From Sphingosinicella sp963974575 (GTDB taxonomy: Bacteria > Pseudomonadota > Alphaproteobacteria > Sphingomonadales > Sphingomonadaceae), in assembly GCF_963974575.1 (NCBI RefSeq), contig NZ_CAXBBQ010000007.1, forward strand, positions 62,001-126,000: a DNA stretch of 64,000 bases, read 5' to 3'. The translations under genes were made by a program, and so were the position numbers. Shown here one piece after another: positions 1-8,824 of the stretch. Position 1 is the stretch's first letter, and the number at the start of each line of letters is the position of its first letter. The notes under the pieces were generated by a model. It was not told where the DNA came from. It did no database searches and was given only the letters and a program-made list of their open reading frames with translations.

Positions 1-22
1 CTAAGAGAACAGACTGGTCCCC

Positions 23-1063
23 ATGCACATGTCGTCTTTCCCCGGTAATGCCCAGCTTCGGCTTCCGACCCCGTATTTGCTGTTTCTGGGGGACATTGTA
101 GAAAGTGGTTACGCGAAAACCGCCTTTGGTCTTCGTGACTGGGCGGGCGACAAGTGCGTGGGGGAGTACCGGCTTGCGGCGGGAACGGTAACGGCGGGTC
201 TGGCTGAGCTGAGGCCTGCAGACGCTTATGCGCGGGGCGCGCGGTCGATGGTGATCGGCGTTGCGCCCGGCGGCGGCGGCATTTCGCCGTCGTGGGTGCC
301 GGCACTTGTCGAAGCGCTTGAGGCTGGCCTCGATCTCGTCAGCGGTATGCACGTTCGGCTCGGCGATGTCCCCGAGCTTGCGGAAGCGGCGGCGAAGCAC
401 GGCCGGCGCCTTATCGATGTGCGCATACCGCCGGAGGGCCTGCCGGTGGGCACCGGCCGCAAGCGGACCGGCAAGCGCCTGCTGACGGTGGGAACGGACT
501 GCGCGCTCGGGAAGAAATATACGGCGCTTTCTCTGGCAAATGCCTTTGCGGAGCGCGGCGTTGACGCCGATTTCCGCGCCACCGGGCAGACCGGTATCAT
601 GATCGCGGGCGGCGGCATCCCGATGGATGCGGTGGTGTCGGACTTCGAGGCCGGCGCTGCCGAGGTGCTGAGCCCGGACGCGGCGCCCGACCATTGGGAC
701 GTGATCGAGGGGCAGGGCTCGCTGTTTCACCCAGCGTATGCAGCCGTATCTCTCGGTCTTCTGCACGGCAGCCAGCCCGACGTGATCGTCGTGTGCCACC
801 AGCCGGGCCGCGCAGAGATCATCGGTGCGCCGGGCTATGCGATCCCGAGCCTTGAAGAGACCATCGAGCTCAACCTTCTGCTGGGCCGCCGTACCAATCC
901 GGCGATCCGCTGCGCGGGTATCGCGTTCAACACCAGCGGCATGGACGCAGCCGCAGCCGAAGCCCTCATGGAAGCGGAAAGCAAGCGCCTTGGCCTCCCG
1001 GTTGCGGACCCGATCCGCGGCGGCGCGGCTTTCCAGAAACTCGTCGACAACTGCCTGGGATAA
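23..1063 (+). CDS. dgcN: DUF1611 protein, DgcN-type D-glutamate N-acetyltransferase
   Basis: 346 residues covering the full DUF1611 family. An N-terminal Rossmann-like half (about 1-140) is followed by a P-loop-like half, with GTDCALGKKYTAL at about 157-169 and IEGQGSLFHPAY at about 228. DUF1611 proteins of the DgcN branch are reported to acetylate D-glutamate in D-glutamate catabolism, working with the epimerase-like DgcA; the older annotation is NAD-dependent epimerase. The partner epimerase gene would lie upstream, outside the window. A second ATG two codons in is an equally good start. The stop is 5 bp from the transporter start, so the two genes are probably one operon. Family call is firm; the D-glutamate substrate is inferred. 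Confidence 0.8.
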   Translation: MHMSSFPGNAQLRLPTPYLLFLGDIVESGYAKTAFGLRDWAGDKCVGEYRLAAGTVTAGLAELRPADAYARGARSMVIGVAPGGGGISPSWVPALVEALEAGLDLVSGMHVRLGDVPELAEAAAKHGRRLIDVRIPPEGLPVGTGRKRTGKRLLTVGTDCALGKKYTALSLANAFAERGVDADFRATGQTGIMIAGGGIPMDAVVSDFEAGAAEVLSPDAAPDHWDVIEGQGSLFHPAYAAVSLGLLHGSQPDVIVVCHQPGRAEIIGAPGYAIPSLEETIELNLLLGRRTNPAIRCAGIAFNTSGMDAAAAEALMEAESKRLGLPVADPIRGGAAFQKLVDNCLG

Positions 1064-1068
1064 TATTG

Positions 1069-2184
1069 ATGACAGCCACGACAACCACACGATCGTCGTG
1101 GTTCCAGCGTTTCCTGTTACCGGGTCTCATCTTCAAAGGCGTCGTGATCGGCGGCGGCTATGCAACGGGCCGCGAGCTTGCCGAATTCTTTCTCGGCAGC
1201 GGGCCGTTCGGTGGGCTCATGGGCATTCTGCTTGCCATGCTCGTCTGGAGTGCCGTCTGCGCGGTGACGTTCCTGTTTTCGTATCGATTTTCGCTCTACA
1301 ACTACCGCGACTTCTTCAAGGGCTTGCTTGGGCCGGGCTGGGTGGTGTTCGAAATCGCCTACCTGGCATTGCTGGTGCTCATTCTGGCGGTCGTTGCGGC
1401 GGCCGCGGGCACGATTGGCGCGGAGGTGTTCGGCCTGCCGCAGATTGTCGGCACGCTCTTCCTCGTCTTCGCGATCGCCGCGACGGCAAGTTTCGGCAAT
1501 GCGGGCGTGGAGCACGTCTTCAAATATGCCTCGAGCTTCATTTATTTGACCTATGCGGTGTTCCTCGTGCTCGCGCTGTCGACGTTCGGAGACAGGATCG
1601 CGCCGTCTCTGGCGCTCGATGTTCCCACGACAGGCTGGGTTATGGGCGGCCTGACGTACGCCAGCTACAACGTGGTCGGCGCGATTGCCGTGCTTTCGTT
1701 CGTGACGAACTTCACACGGCCGCGTGATGCGGTGATCGCGGGGGTCGTCGCCGGTCCGCTCGCGATGATTCCGGCGATCGTCTTCTTCCTCTGCATGGTC
1801 GCGTTCTATCCGGAAATCGCGAATGTCGCGTTGCCGTCCGATTTCCTGCTGCGCCGGATGGAAGCGCCATGGCTTCAGATCGTTTTTCAGCTGATGATCT
1901 TCTGCGCGCTGCTTGAAACGGGCGTGGGCATCATCACCTCGCTCAACGAGCGCATTGCCGGTGTCGCGGAAACGCGCGGCAAGCACTTTACGCCGCTTGC
2001 CCGTCTTGGGGTTTCGGCGGTGGTTCTGCTCGTCTGCGGCTTCGTCGCCGCACGGGTCGGCCTCATCGATCTCATCGCATCGGGCTACGGCGCATTCGGT
2101 TACATCATGCTCGCGGTGTTCGTCGTGCCGCTGCTTACACTCGGCGTTGCGAAGATCGTCAGGAGCCGAGCAGCGGTCGCATAA
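1069..2184 (+). CDS. YkvI-like membrane transporter (COG3949)
   Basis: 371 residues with about ten hydrophobic segments. The glycine-rich first helix (LIFKGVVIGGGYATGREL) resembles the unwound TM1 of LeuT-fold amino-acid and cation symporters, as in the YkvI family. I chose ATG at 1069; a TTG one codon earlier is possible. It starts 5 bp after dgcN, so translational coupling is likely, and the neighbour suggests uptake of an amino acid or small peptide derivative. Substrate is unknown. Confidence 0.75.
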   Translation: MTATTTTRSSWFQRFLLPGLIFKGVVIGGGYATGRELAEFFLGSGPFGGLMGILLAMLVWSAVCAVTFLFSYRFSLYNYRDFFKGLLGPGWVVFEIAYLALLVLILAVVAAAAGTIGAEVFGLPQIVGTLFLVFAIAATASFGNAGVEHVFKYASSFIYLTYAVFLVLALSTFGDRIAPSLALDVPTTGWVMGGLTYASYNVVGAIAVLSFVTNFTRPRDAVIAGVVAGPLAMIPAIVFFLCMVAFYPEIANVALPSDFLLRRMEAPWLQIVFQLMIFCALLETGVGIITSLNERIAGVAETRGKHFTPLARLGVSAVVLLVCGFVAARVGLIDLIASGYGAFGYIMLAVFVVPLLTLGVAKIVRSRAAVA

Positions 2185-2264
2185 GTGCTATATTCATCGC
2201 GATCGCCGAGAGCGATACCCTTGGCTGTCCCAGGGCCTCGGGCTTCGAAGCTCGGCGAGCGTGC

Positions 2265-2307
2265 GCCGGTCGATCCGGGACGATGGTATCGGATCAGATC
2301 GACCGGC
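2265..2307 (+). repeat. Long inverted repeat in the dipeptidase leader
   Basis: GCCGGTCGATC (2265-2275) is the exact reverse complement of GATCGACCGGC (2297-2307), around a 21-nt loop that holds a second GATCCG/CGGATC pair. No T-run follows, so it is not a classical terminator. It lies 36 bp upstream of the M19 start and could be an mRNA hairpin or operator. Confidence 0.5.
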
Positions 2308-2342
2308 AAGCCTTTCGCGGTGATGAAAAAAGGAGATTTGAA

Positions 2343-3509
2343 ATGAAGCGTGTTCTTGCCTCCGTCCTCCTTGCTGCCGCCTTTCCGGCTTCCGCAGAAA
2401 CGCTGCACCAGCGCACGCTGACGCTCGATACGCACCTCGATACGCCGATGCATTTCGCGCGCCAGGGCTGGAGCTTCGGCGACAAGCACAGCTACGATAC
2501 CGATCTCGTGCAGGTCGACATGGGCCGCATGGACGAAGGCGATCTCGATGGCGGCTTCTTCGTCATTTACACCGAACAGGGCCCGGTGACGGCGGAGGGT
2601 TTTGCGAAGGCGAAAGCGTTCGCGCTCGGCCGCGCCGATCTCATCCGCACGACGCTGGCGAAGTTCCCGGATCGCATCGCGCTCATCTCGACCGCAGCCG
2701 ATGCGAAGCGCATGGACGTCGCCGGCAAACGCTTCGGCTGGCTCAGCATCGAAAACTCCTACCCGCTCGGCGAAGACCTTTCGCTGCTGAAGACGTTCTA
2801 CGATCTCGGCGTGCGTCTGGCGGGGCCGGTGCACGGCAAGAACAACCAGTTCGCCGATTCTTCGACCGACACGCCGCAGTGGAACGGTCTCAGTCCGCTC
2901 GGACGCCAGTGGGTCGCGGAGATGAACCGACTCGGCATCGTGATCGACGGCAGCCATTCGTCTGACGCCGCGTTCGATCAGATGCTGGCGCTGTCGAAGA
3001 CGCCGCTGATCCTGTCGCATTCGGGTTCGAAGACGATCTCGGACCAGCCCCGCAATCTCGACGACGCGCGCATCCGCAAGCTTGCCGAGGCGGGCGGCGT
3101 GATTTGCGTCACCACGGTGTTTCTCGCGCCGATGAACTTCACGCCTGAACGCAACGCGCTCTTCGGGCAGCTCGAAAACATCGGCACGATGACGCCGGAG
3201 GAGCAGGCCAAGCTGACGCGCGAAACGCGTGCGCTCGATGCCGTGATGCCAATCCAGAACACCGATTTCGAAGCCTTCATGAAAAGCCTGCTGCACATCA
3301 TCAAGGTCGCGGGCGTCGACCATGTCGGCATTGGCGCGGACTGGGACGGCGGCGGCGGCGTCAAGGGCCTCGAGGATATCGGCGGCCTCCCCAAGGTGAC
3401 CGAGCGCCTGCGCGCCGAGGGCTTCTCGGACGCGGACATCGAGAAGATCTGGAGCGGCAATGTGCTGCGCGTCCTGCGCCTCGCCGAGGAAAACGCCGCG
3501 CAGCATTGA
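2343..3509 (+). CDS. Membrane dipeptidase, peptidase family M19
   Basis: 388 residues. A signal peptide (about 1-18, ending ASA) directs it out of the cytoplasm. The zinc-binding HxD motif is THLDTP (H31, D33), and GSHSS and LSHSGSK carry later metal and substrate ligands of the renal-dipeptidase fold. M19 enzymes hydrolyse dipeptides and often accept D-residues at the C-terminal position. An in-frame ATG at 2283 exists, but ATG 2343 has AAGGAG 7 bp upstream and starts the signal peptide. The preceding genes fit a role in releasing amino acids from D-residue-containing dipeptides (inference). Confidence 0.88.
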   Translation: MKRVLASVLLAAAFPASAETLHQRTLTLDTHLDTPMHFARQGWSFGDKHSYDTDLVQVDMGRMDEGDLDGGFFVIYTEQGPVTAEGFAKAKAFALGRADLIRTTLAKFPDRIALISTAADAKRMDVAGKRFGWLSIENSYPLGEDLSLLKTFYDLGVRLAGPVHGKNNQFADSSTDTPQWNGLSPLGRQWVAEMNRLGIVIDGSHSSDAAFDQMLALSKTPLILSHSGSKTISDQPRNLDDARIRKLAEAGGVICVTTVFLAPMNFTPERNALFGQLENIGTMTPEEQAKLTRETRALDAVMPIQNTDFEAFMKSLLHIIKVAGVDHVGIGADWDGGGGVKGLEDIGGLPKVTERLRAEGFSDADIEKIWSGNVLRVLRLAEENAAQH

Positions 3510-3534
3510 TCCGCTTTTCTGTTATGAGCGAGCG

Positions 3535-4143
3535 ATGTCGAATATGTCGCCACGCCGCTTCGCCCCTGCAACCGCCCGCAATCGGGATCCGATTCTAGGC
3601 GTACTGGGGCCGCTGTTACCCGAATCGGGGTTGGTGCTCGAAGTTGCGAGCGGAACCGGCGAGCACGTCGTGCACTTCGCGCGGGCGCGGCCGGATCTCG
3701 TCTGGCAACCGAGCGACCCGTCGCCCGAGGCGCGCGAATCAATCGCAGCGTGGGTGGCGGCAGAGGGCTTGTCGAATGTGCGTACCCCGCTTGCGCTCGA
3801 CGCGGCGGCGGCAGACTGGCCGGTGGCGCATGTCGATGCCGCGGTCTGCATCAACATGCTGCATATCAGCCCGTGGGCAGCCACAGAGGGCCTGATGAAG
3901 GGTGTCGGCAAGCGCCTCCCCGTCGGCGGGCTTCTCTACATCTACGGCCCGTTCTGCCGCGCAGACACGCCGACTGCACCCAGCAACGAAGCCTTCGATG
4001 CCGATCTTAAAGGCCGCGACGCGCGCTGGGGTCTCAGAAGGCTGGAGGACGTGCGGGCCGAGGCCGAAGTGAATGGCCTTGGTTTCGAAGGGTTCGTGGA
4101 AATGCCCGCGAACAACCTGTCGCTGATCTTCCGCAAGCGTTGA
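3535..4143 (+). CDS. DUF938 SAM-dependent methyltransferase-like protein
   Basis: 202 residues matching the DUF938 family. SAM-binding motif I is VLEVASGTGEHVVHFA near residue 34, and a middle NMLHISPWAA motif is characteristic of the family. Start chosen at ATG 3535, 25 bp after the dipeptidase stop; an ORF opening at 3460 would overlap that gene. Substrate unknown. A strong terminator follows directly, closing the transcription unit. Confidence 0.8.
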   Translation: MSNMSPRRFAPATARNRDPILGVLGPLLPESGLVLEVASGTGEHVVHFARARPDLVWQPSDPSPEARESIAAWVAAEGLSNVRTPLALDAAAADWPVAHVDAAVCINMLHISPWAATEGLMKGVGKRLPVGGLLYIYGPFCRADTPTAPSNEAFDADLKGRDARWGLRRLEDVRAEAEVNGLGFEGFVEMPANNLSLIFRKR

Positions 4144-4154
4144 TCACAAAGAAA

Positions 4155-4189
4155 GAGCGGCGCGGGTTGCCCCGCGCCGCTCCTTTTTT
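4155..4189 (+). terminator. Rho-independent terminator, probably bidirectional
   Basis: A perfect 12-bp stem GAGCGGCGCGGG / CCCGCGCCGCTC with a 4-nt loop is followed by CTTTTTT on the plus strand. On the minus strand the stem is followed by TTTCTTTG, so it can also end the rpsF-rpsR-rplI transcript that converges here. Confidence 0.85.
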
Positions 4190-4206
4190 CGTCACGAAGC
4201 CTGTTG

Positions 4207-4827
4207 TCAGGCGTTCGCTTCGCCTTCGGCTTCCGCTTCGGCCTCAACCTCGGCTTCAGCAGCGAATTCGCCCGGCTCAAGGTTCGGGTCGCGCTCTTCG
4301 GTGAAGCCGCTCACGTCCTTTTCGAACATGTCGGCGAGCACGTCGACGCCCTGCGCCTGCAGATCGGCCTCGTCGCTCGAGCGGGCGACGTTCGCCTCGA
4401 TCTCGATGCTGACTTCCGGGTGCAGCGCCACGCGGACCTTGTGAATGCCGAGCGCCTTGATCGGCGTGTTCAGCACCACCTGGTTCTTGTGGACGGCGAT
4501 GCCGTTCGCTTCGGTCAACGCCTCGGCGATATCGCGCGCGGCGACGGAGCCGTAGAGGTGGCCGGCGTCGGAAGCCGCGCGGATCAGCACGACCTTCGCG
4601 CCATTCAGCTTCTTGGAGTCGACTTCAGCGCCGGAGCGCTTCTCGGCATTTTCCTTTTCGATGCGCTCACGGTTTGCCTCGAACTTCGCCTTGTTGGCGT
4701 CGTTGGCGCGAAGCGCCTTGCCGCGTGGCAGCAGGAAGTTGCGGGCGTAGCCGGGTTTCACCGAAACCACGTCGCCGATGCCGCCGAGGTTCTCGACGCG
4801 TTCAAGCAGGATGATGTCCATAGCCAT
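4207..4827 (-). CDS. rplI: 50S ribosomal protein L9
   Basis: 206 residues. The N-terminal RNA-binding domain carries the L9 signature GDVVSVKPGYARNFLLP, followed by the long connecting helix (about 45-75) and the C-terminal domain. L9 is usually about 150 residues; the extra tail here is acidic and alanine-rich (EAEVEAEAEAE), as often seen in alphaproteobacteria. MDII two codons in could be the true start. Third gene of the rpsF-rpsR-rplI operon, 15 bp after rpsR. Confidence 0.97.
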   Translation of the reverse strand: MAMDIILLERVENLGGIGDVVSVKPGYARNFLLPRGKALRANDANKAKFEANRERIEKENAEKRSGAEVDSKKLNGAKVVLIRAASDAGHLYGSVAARDIAEALTEANGIAVHKNQVVLNTPIKALGIHKVRVALHPEVSIEIEANVARSSDEADLQAQGVDVLADMFEKDVSGFTEERDPNLEPGEFAAEAEVEAEAEAEGEANA

Positions 4828-4842
4828 GGGTCTTATCCTTCC

Positions 4843-5067
4843 TTAGCGAACGAGGAACGGCAGCAGGCCGAGGTGGCGGGCGCGCTTGATCGCCTTGGCC
4901 AGCTCACGCTGCTTCTTGGCCGAAACCGCGGTGATGCGGCTCGGCACGATCTTGCCGCGCTCGGAGACGAAGCCCTGAAGCAGGCGCACGTCCTTGTAAT
5001 CGATCTTCGGCGCATCGGCCCGGCTGAACGGGCAGGTCTTGCGGCGGCGGAAAAACGGGCGTGCCAT
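4843..5067 (-). CDS. rpsR: 30S ribosomal protein S18
   Basis: 74 residues, normal length for S18. Contains the FFRRRKTCPF N-terminal block and the conserved core IDYKDVRLLQGFVSERGKI ending LAKAIKRARHLGLLPF. It partners S6 in the small-subunit platform. It starts 2 bp after the rpsF stop, so the S6 and S18 genes are coupled. Confidence 0.98.
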   Translation of the reverse strand: MARPFFRRRKTCPFSRADAPKIDYKDVRLLQGFVSERGKIVPSRITAVSAKKQRELAKAIKRARHLGLLPFLVR

Positions 5068-5069
5068 CG

Positions 5070-5489
5070 TTATTCTCCTTCACGCTCGCGGCGCGGGCCG
5101 CGGTCACGATCGCCACCGCGATCTCCACGGTCGCCGCGCGGTCCGCGCGAATCGCGGTCGCCGCGATCGCTCTTGCGCATCATCGCCGAGGGCTCTTTTT
5201 CAAGCTCGTCGACGCGAATCGTCTGATAGCGAATCACATCTTCGTTGATCGCAATGTTGCGTTCCATCTCGTGGACCGCCGGGGCCGGAGCCTCGATGTT
5301 GAGCAGCACGTAGTGCGCTTTGCGATTCTTCTTGATGCGGTAGGCGAGGCTCTTGAGGCCCCAATATTCGGTCTTTGCAACCTTGCCTGCACCGTCCTCG
5401 ATGATCTTCGTGAACGTTTCGGCAAGGCTATCCACCTGCGCGGTGGACAGATCCTGGCGCGCCAGGAAAACATGCTCGTAAGAGGGCAT
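5070..5489 (-). CDS. rpsF: 30S ribosomal protein S6
   Basis: 139 residues. The ferredoxin-like core (1-100) has YEHVFLARQDLS and the S6 signature around YWGLKSLAYRI. The last 35 residues are an Arg-Gly-Asp-rich low-complexity tail (RGDRGDRGG type), longer than the enterobacterial protein and probably disordered. The start is supported by GGAGAAG 9 nt upstream. First gene of the operon. Confidence 0.97.
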   Translation of the reverse strand: MPSYEHVFLARQDLSTAQVDSLAETFTKIIEDGAGKVAKTEYWGLKSLAYRIKKNRKAHYVLLNIEAPAPAVHEMERNIAINEDVIRYQTIRVDELEKEPSAMMRKSDRGDRDSRGPRGDRGDRGGDRDRGPRREREGE

Positions 5490-5562
5490 GGTCCTATCTT
5501 CTCCTCAAATACCGATCGCTGACGACGGGCAATCCGCCGCCCCTCCGGCTGGCTACGGGATA

Positions 5563-5599
5563 CAAAAACAAGCGGCGGGAAGGCTGGCTCCCCGCCGCT
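5563..5599 (-). terminator. Rho-independent terminator of the TPR-protein gene
   Basis: On the minus strand AGCGGCGGG pairs with CCCGCCGCT around an 11-nt loop and is followed by TGTTTTTGT. It lies 45 bp past the stop of the gene at 5644 and separates it from rpsF on the same strand. Confidence 0.7.
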
Positions 5600-5643
5600 G
5601 ATGACGGCCCTATGGCGCAAAAGCGCCGGAAAGGCAAGCGCGG

Positions 5644-6777
5644 TTAGGCGGCGCTCGTCGAGGTGTAGAGCGACCAGAGGCCGGCGACGCCGCTATAGGC
5701 GCTTGCCTCCGGAATGCTCTTGAACGTTGCCGTGGCAGCCGTGCGGTTGCCCGCACGCAGCTGGCTGATGCCGGCAAGGATCTTGGCCTGGTCCGCCGTG
5801 GCGCCGCCCGCCTTTGCAGCGGCGCTGTAAAGCGCGGCGGCCTTGGCATAATCGCCCGCGCCGAACGCGACATGCGCGGCCTGCAACTGGCCCGCGCCCG
5901 TCTTCGGCAGCTTGCCGACGCCAGCCGAGGCGGCGGCGGCGCGCTTCGCGGCGGCTTCGAGAAGCCGCGCGTTCATCGCGTCGCTTGCGGGGATCACGCC
6001 CGACTTCATGCCGTTTTCCAGCGAGCGCTTGGCGATCGCGGGCTGGTTCGCGACGATCGCGAGCTTAGCGTATTCCTGGTAATCCTCGGGCTTCGTGATG
6101 TTGCCCGTCTGCTCCATCAGCTCGAAGAGCGCGAGCTTCGCTTCACGCGGCATCTGCCCGTTCTTCATGTCGATGAGCAGCGCGCGCCAGCGCGCCGGCG
6201 ACGGATCGATCTTGATGAGCCGCTCGGTCGTGGCGAGGTAGCCCTTCTTGTCGTCCATCTTGTACTGGGCGTTGGCGAGGCTCTGCAGCCAGCCCTCGCG
6301 CGCGCCATGCTGCTTGATGAGGTTCTCGTAGACGCCCGCGGCGCCCTTGAAATTGCCCTGACGGAAGTAGGACTGGGCGACGATCGTCTGGCCCTGCACG
6401 CCGCCGGTCTTCTTGCCGAGCGCGATCGCCTTGTCGAGCTGACCGGCGCGGTAATACAGCGGTGCGAGCTGCGAGGCGGGTGCCCCGATGCTTTCGAGCT
6501 CCTGCGCGGCAGCGGCCCAGCGGCCACCCTTGGTGTGCACGAAGGCGGCCATTTCGGCGACCTTGCGGCGTTCGATCGCAGTGCTCGCGGCGCTACGGGC
6601 GGCGTTTACGCGCGCCGTGGCAGCGGCATTATTGCCCGCGTTCGCGAGCTTGGAGGCTTCCTGCAGCGGTTTGCCGACGCCCGGCGAGAGCGCCTGTGCC
6701 ACGGCCGGGGCCGAAAGGGCTGCGGGAACCGCGAGCGCCAACGCGGCAGCCATCGTCAAGCGGGAAACAAACGTCAT
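5644..6777 (-). CDS. Secreted TPR-like repeat protein
   Basis: 377 residues. Signal peptide (about 1-28, ending PAVAQA), then alanine-rich helical repeats resembling tetratricopeptide units, for example YYRAGQLDKAIALGKK, YFRQGNFKGAAGVYENLI and AFGAGDYAKAAALYSAAA. Such proteins usually scaffold envelope complexes; no catalytic motif is visible. It stands alone, with its own terminator and a 275-bp divergent promoter region shared with fabD. Function unknown. Confidence 0.75.
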   Translation of the reverse strand: MTFVSRLTMAAALALAVPAALSAPAVAQALSPGVGKPLQEASKLANAGNNAAATARVNAARSAASTAIERRKVAEMAAFVHTKGGRWAAAAQELESIGAPASQLAPLYYRAGQLDKAIALGKKTGGVQGQTIVAQSYFRQGNFKGAAGVYENLIKQHGAREGWLQSLANAQYKMDDKKGYLATTERLIKIDPSPARWRALLIDMKNGQMPREAKLALFELMEQTGNITKPEDYQEYAKLAIVANQPAIAKRSLENGMKSGVIPASDAMNARLLEAAAKRAAAASAGVGKLPKTGAGQLQAAHVAFGAGDYAKAAALYSAAAKAGGATADQAKILAGISQLRAGNRTAATATFKSIPEASAYSGVAGLWSLYTSTSAA

Positions 6778-6992
6778 CGTAATCCTTCCACTCCCAGTTT
6801 TGGGTCCAGCGTGCCGAACCTCGGCACATTAACGCTTGAAGAGGCCCTCCGCTCCAAGCCTTTGACCATGCTTTATTACACGGCAATGATGGCCCGCTGC
6901 TGAACGGGCCGTTCATCACGGCGAATGAAAACCGCGCGAACCTTAACGATTCGGAGCCGAATCGCAACATTCCTCTGTCGCTTGCGCGCGCG

Positions 6993-7021
6993 CGCGGACA
7001 TCACTAAGCGCCTGCCCAAGG
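6993..7021 (+). promoter_or_regulatory. fabD: Candidate promoter of the fab operon
   Basis: TTGCGC, about 17 nt, then TAAGCG sits 30-60 bp upstream of fabD inside the 275-bp divergent gap (6778-7052). The TTGCNC -35 form recurs before both tRNA genes and rpmI in this window, which supports it. The gap also holds a short hairpin (TGCCGA/TCGGCA near 6811). I see no gene in it. Confidence 0.4.
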
Positions 7022-7052
7022 CATCGTAACCAACGAAGAAGGGGCGGCCCCT

Positions 7053-7991
7053 ATGGCACGCGCATTCATTTTTCCGGGGCAGGGCAGCCAGGCGGTCGGC
7101 ATGGGGCAGGCGCTCAGCCTCGCGAGTGCGGCAGCGCGCGAGGTGTTTCAGGAGGTCGACGAGGCGCTCGGGCAGAACCTCTCGAAGCTGATGTTCGAAG
7201 GCCCGGAGGCCGATCTGACCCTCACCGAGAACGCTCAGCCCGCGATCATGGCGAACGCGATCGCGGCGCTCCGCGTGCTCGAAAAGGAAGGCGGATTGCT
7301 GCTCGCCGACAAGGCCGCTTACGTGGGGGGCCACAGTCTCGGCGAATACACGGCGCTCTGCGCCGCCGGAAGCATCGGTCTTGCTGAAACGGCGCGGCTC
7401 CTCAAGCTGCGCGGGCAGGCGATGCAGGCGGCGGTACCGGTGGGCGAGGGCGCGATGGCCGCTCTGCTTGGTCTCGACTTCGAAGCTGCCGTGAAGGCCG
7501 CGGCGGAAGGCGCTCAGGGCGAAGTCTGCCAGGCCGCGAACGACAACGCGCCGGGGCAGGTCGTCATCTCCGGCCACAAGGCCGCAGTCGAGCGCGCCAT
7601 CGAGATCGCCAAGGGGCTCGGCGCGAAGCGTGGTATGTTGCTACCGGTTTCCGCGCCCTTCCACTGTTCGCTGATGGCGCCTGCCGCCGAAAAGATGGCT
7701 GAAGCGCTGGCGGGCGCCAACATCGCCGCGCCGTTTGTTCCCGTGGTCGCCAACGTCACCGCCGCGCCCGTCGCCGATCCGGCGGACATTCGCCGGCTTC
7801 TGGTCGAGCAGGTCACCGGCACCGTGCGCTGGCGCGAAAGCGTTCTTGCAATGGCCGATCTTGGGGTCGACAGCTTCGTTGAGTTCGGCGGCAAGGTGCT
7901 CGGTCCGATGATCAAGCGCATCGCCCCCGATGCGGCAACGCTCAGCCTGGTTTCGATGGACGACATCGAAGCGGCGGCGAAGACACTTTAA
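7053..7991 (+). CDS. fabD: Malonyl-CoA:ACP transacylase FabD
   Basis: 312 residues, family length. The nucleophile elbow is GHSLGEYTAL with S95; H204 in PVSAPFHCSLM is the catalytic histidine, and the N-terminal FIFPGQGSQAVGMG motif is intact. It loads malonyl groups onto ACP for fatty-acid synthesis in the cytoplasm. First gene of fabD-fabG-acpP-fabF-mltG, 13 bp before fabG. Confidence 0.97.
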   Translation: MARAFIFPGQGSQAVGMGQALSLASAAAREVFQEVDEALGQNLSKLMFEGPEADLTLTENAQPAIMANAIAALRVLEKEGGLLLADKAAYVGGHSLGEYTALCAAGSIGLAETARLLKLRGQAMQAAVPVGEGAMAALLGLDFEAAVKAAAEGAQGEVCQAANDNAPGQVVISGHKAAVERAIEIAKGLGAKRGMLLPVSAPFHCSLMAPAAEKMAEALAGANIAAPFVPVVANVTAAPVADPADIRRLLVEQVTGTVRWRESVLAMADLGVDSFVEFGGKVLGPMIKRIAPDAATLSLVSMDDIEAAAKTL

Positions 7992-8004
7992 GGGAAGGCA
8001 AGGC

Positions 8005-8742
8005 ATGTTCGATCTCACCGGGATGAAGGCGCTCGTCACGGGCGCCAGCGGCGGCATCGGCTCGGCGATCGCGAAAGCGCTCGCGGCGCAGGGCGCGACC
8101 GTCGCGCTGTCCGGCACCCGCGAGGACGCTCTGAAGGCGGTCGCGGCCGAAATCGGCGGCACCACGCACATCCTCCCCTGCAACCTTTCGGACAGCGCGG
8201 CGGTTGACGCGCTCGTCGGGCAGGCGGTCGAGGCGATGGGCGGCATCGACATCCTCGTCAACAATGCGGGCGTCACCCGCGACAACCTCGCGATGCGCAT
8301 GAAGGACGAGGAGTGGACGGACGTGATCCGCATCAACCTCGAAGCCGCCTTCCGCCTGTCGCGCGCGGCGCTCAAGCCCATGATGAAGGCGCGTTTCGGG
8401 CGCATCATTTCGATCACATCCGTGGTGGGCGCCACCGGAAACCCCGGCCAGATGAACTACGCGGCCTCGAAGGCCGGCCTCGTCGGCATGTCGAAGGCGC
8501 TCGCGCAGGAAGTGGCCAGCCGGAACATCACCGTGAACTGCGTCGCGCCCGGCTTCATCGTCTCGGCGATGACCGATGCGCTCCCCGATGCCCAGAAAGA
8601 GGCGCTTACGGGCCGGATTCCTGCGGGCCGTCTCGGCGAAGGGAGCGACGTGGCGGGTGCGGTCGTCTATCTCGCCAGCCGTGAAGCAGCCTACGTTACC
8701 GGCCAGACGCTTCATGTGAATGGCGGAATGGCGATGATCTAA
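8005..8742 (+). CDS. fabG: 3-oxoacyl-ACP reductase FabG
   Basis: 245 residues, short-chain dehydrogenase. The NADPH-binding motif TGASGGIG is at 12-19, NNAG at about 86, and the catalytic residues are S139, Y152 and K156 (YAASK). It reduces 3-ketoacyl-ACP. ATG 8005 has an AGGGAAGG ribosome site; a longer reading frame upstream overlaps fabD and is not needed. Confidence 0.97.
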   Translation: MFDLTGMKALVTGASGGIGSAIAKALAAQGATVALSGTREDALKAVAAEIGGTTHILPCNLSDSAAVDALVGQAVEAMGGIDILVNNAGVTRDNLAMRMKDEEWTDVIRINLEAAFRLSRAALKPMMKARFGRIISITSVVGATGNPGQMNYAASKAGLVGMSKALAQEVASRNITVNCVAPGFIVSAMTDALPDAQKEALTGRIPAGRLGEGSDVAGAVVYLASREAAYVTGQTLHVNGGMAMI

Positions 8743-8824
8743 GCGACACGGGGACTTGCAAGGCCACGGCCACCCGGTTACTGCCAATTTCAAACACAGT
8801 CTGTTCTTCTAGGGGACCATTTAT

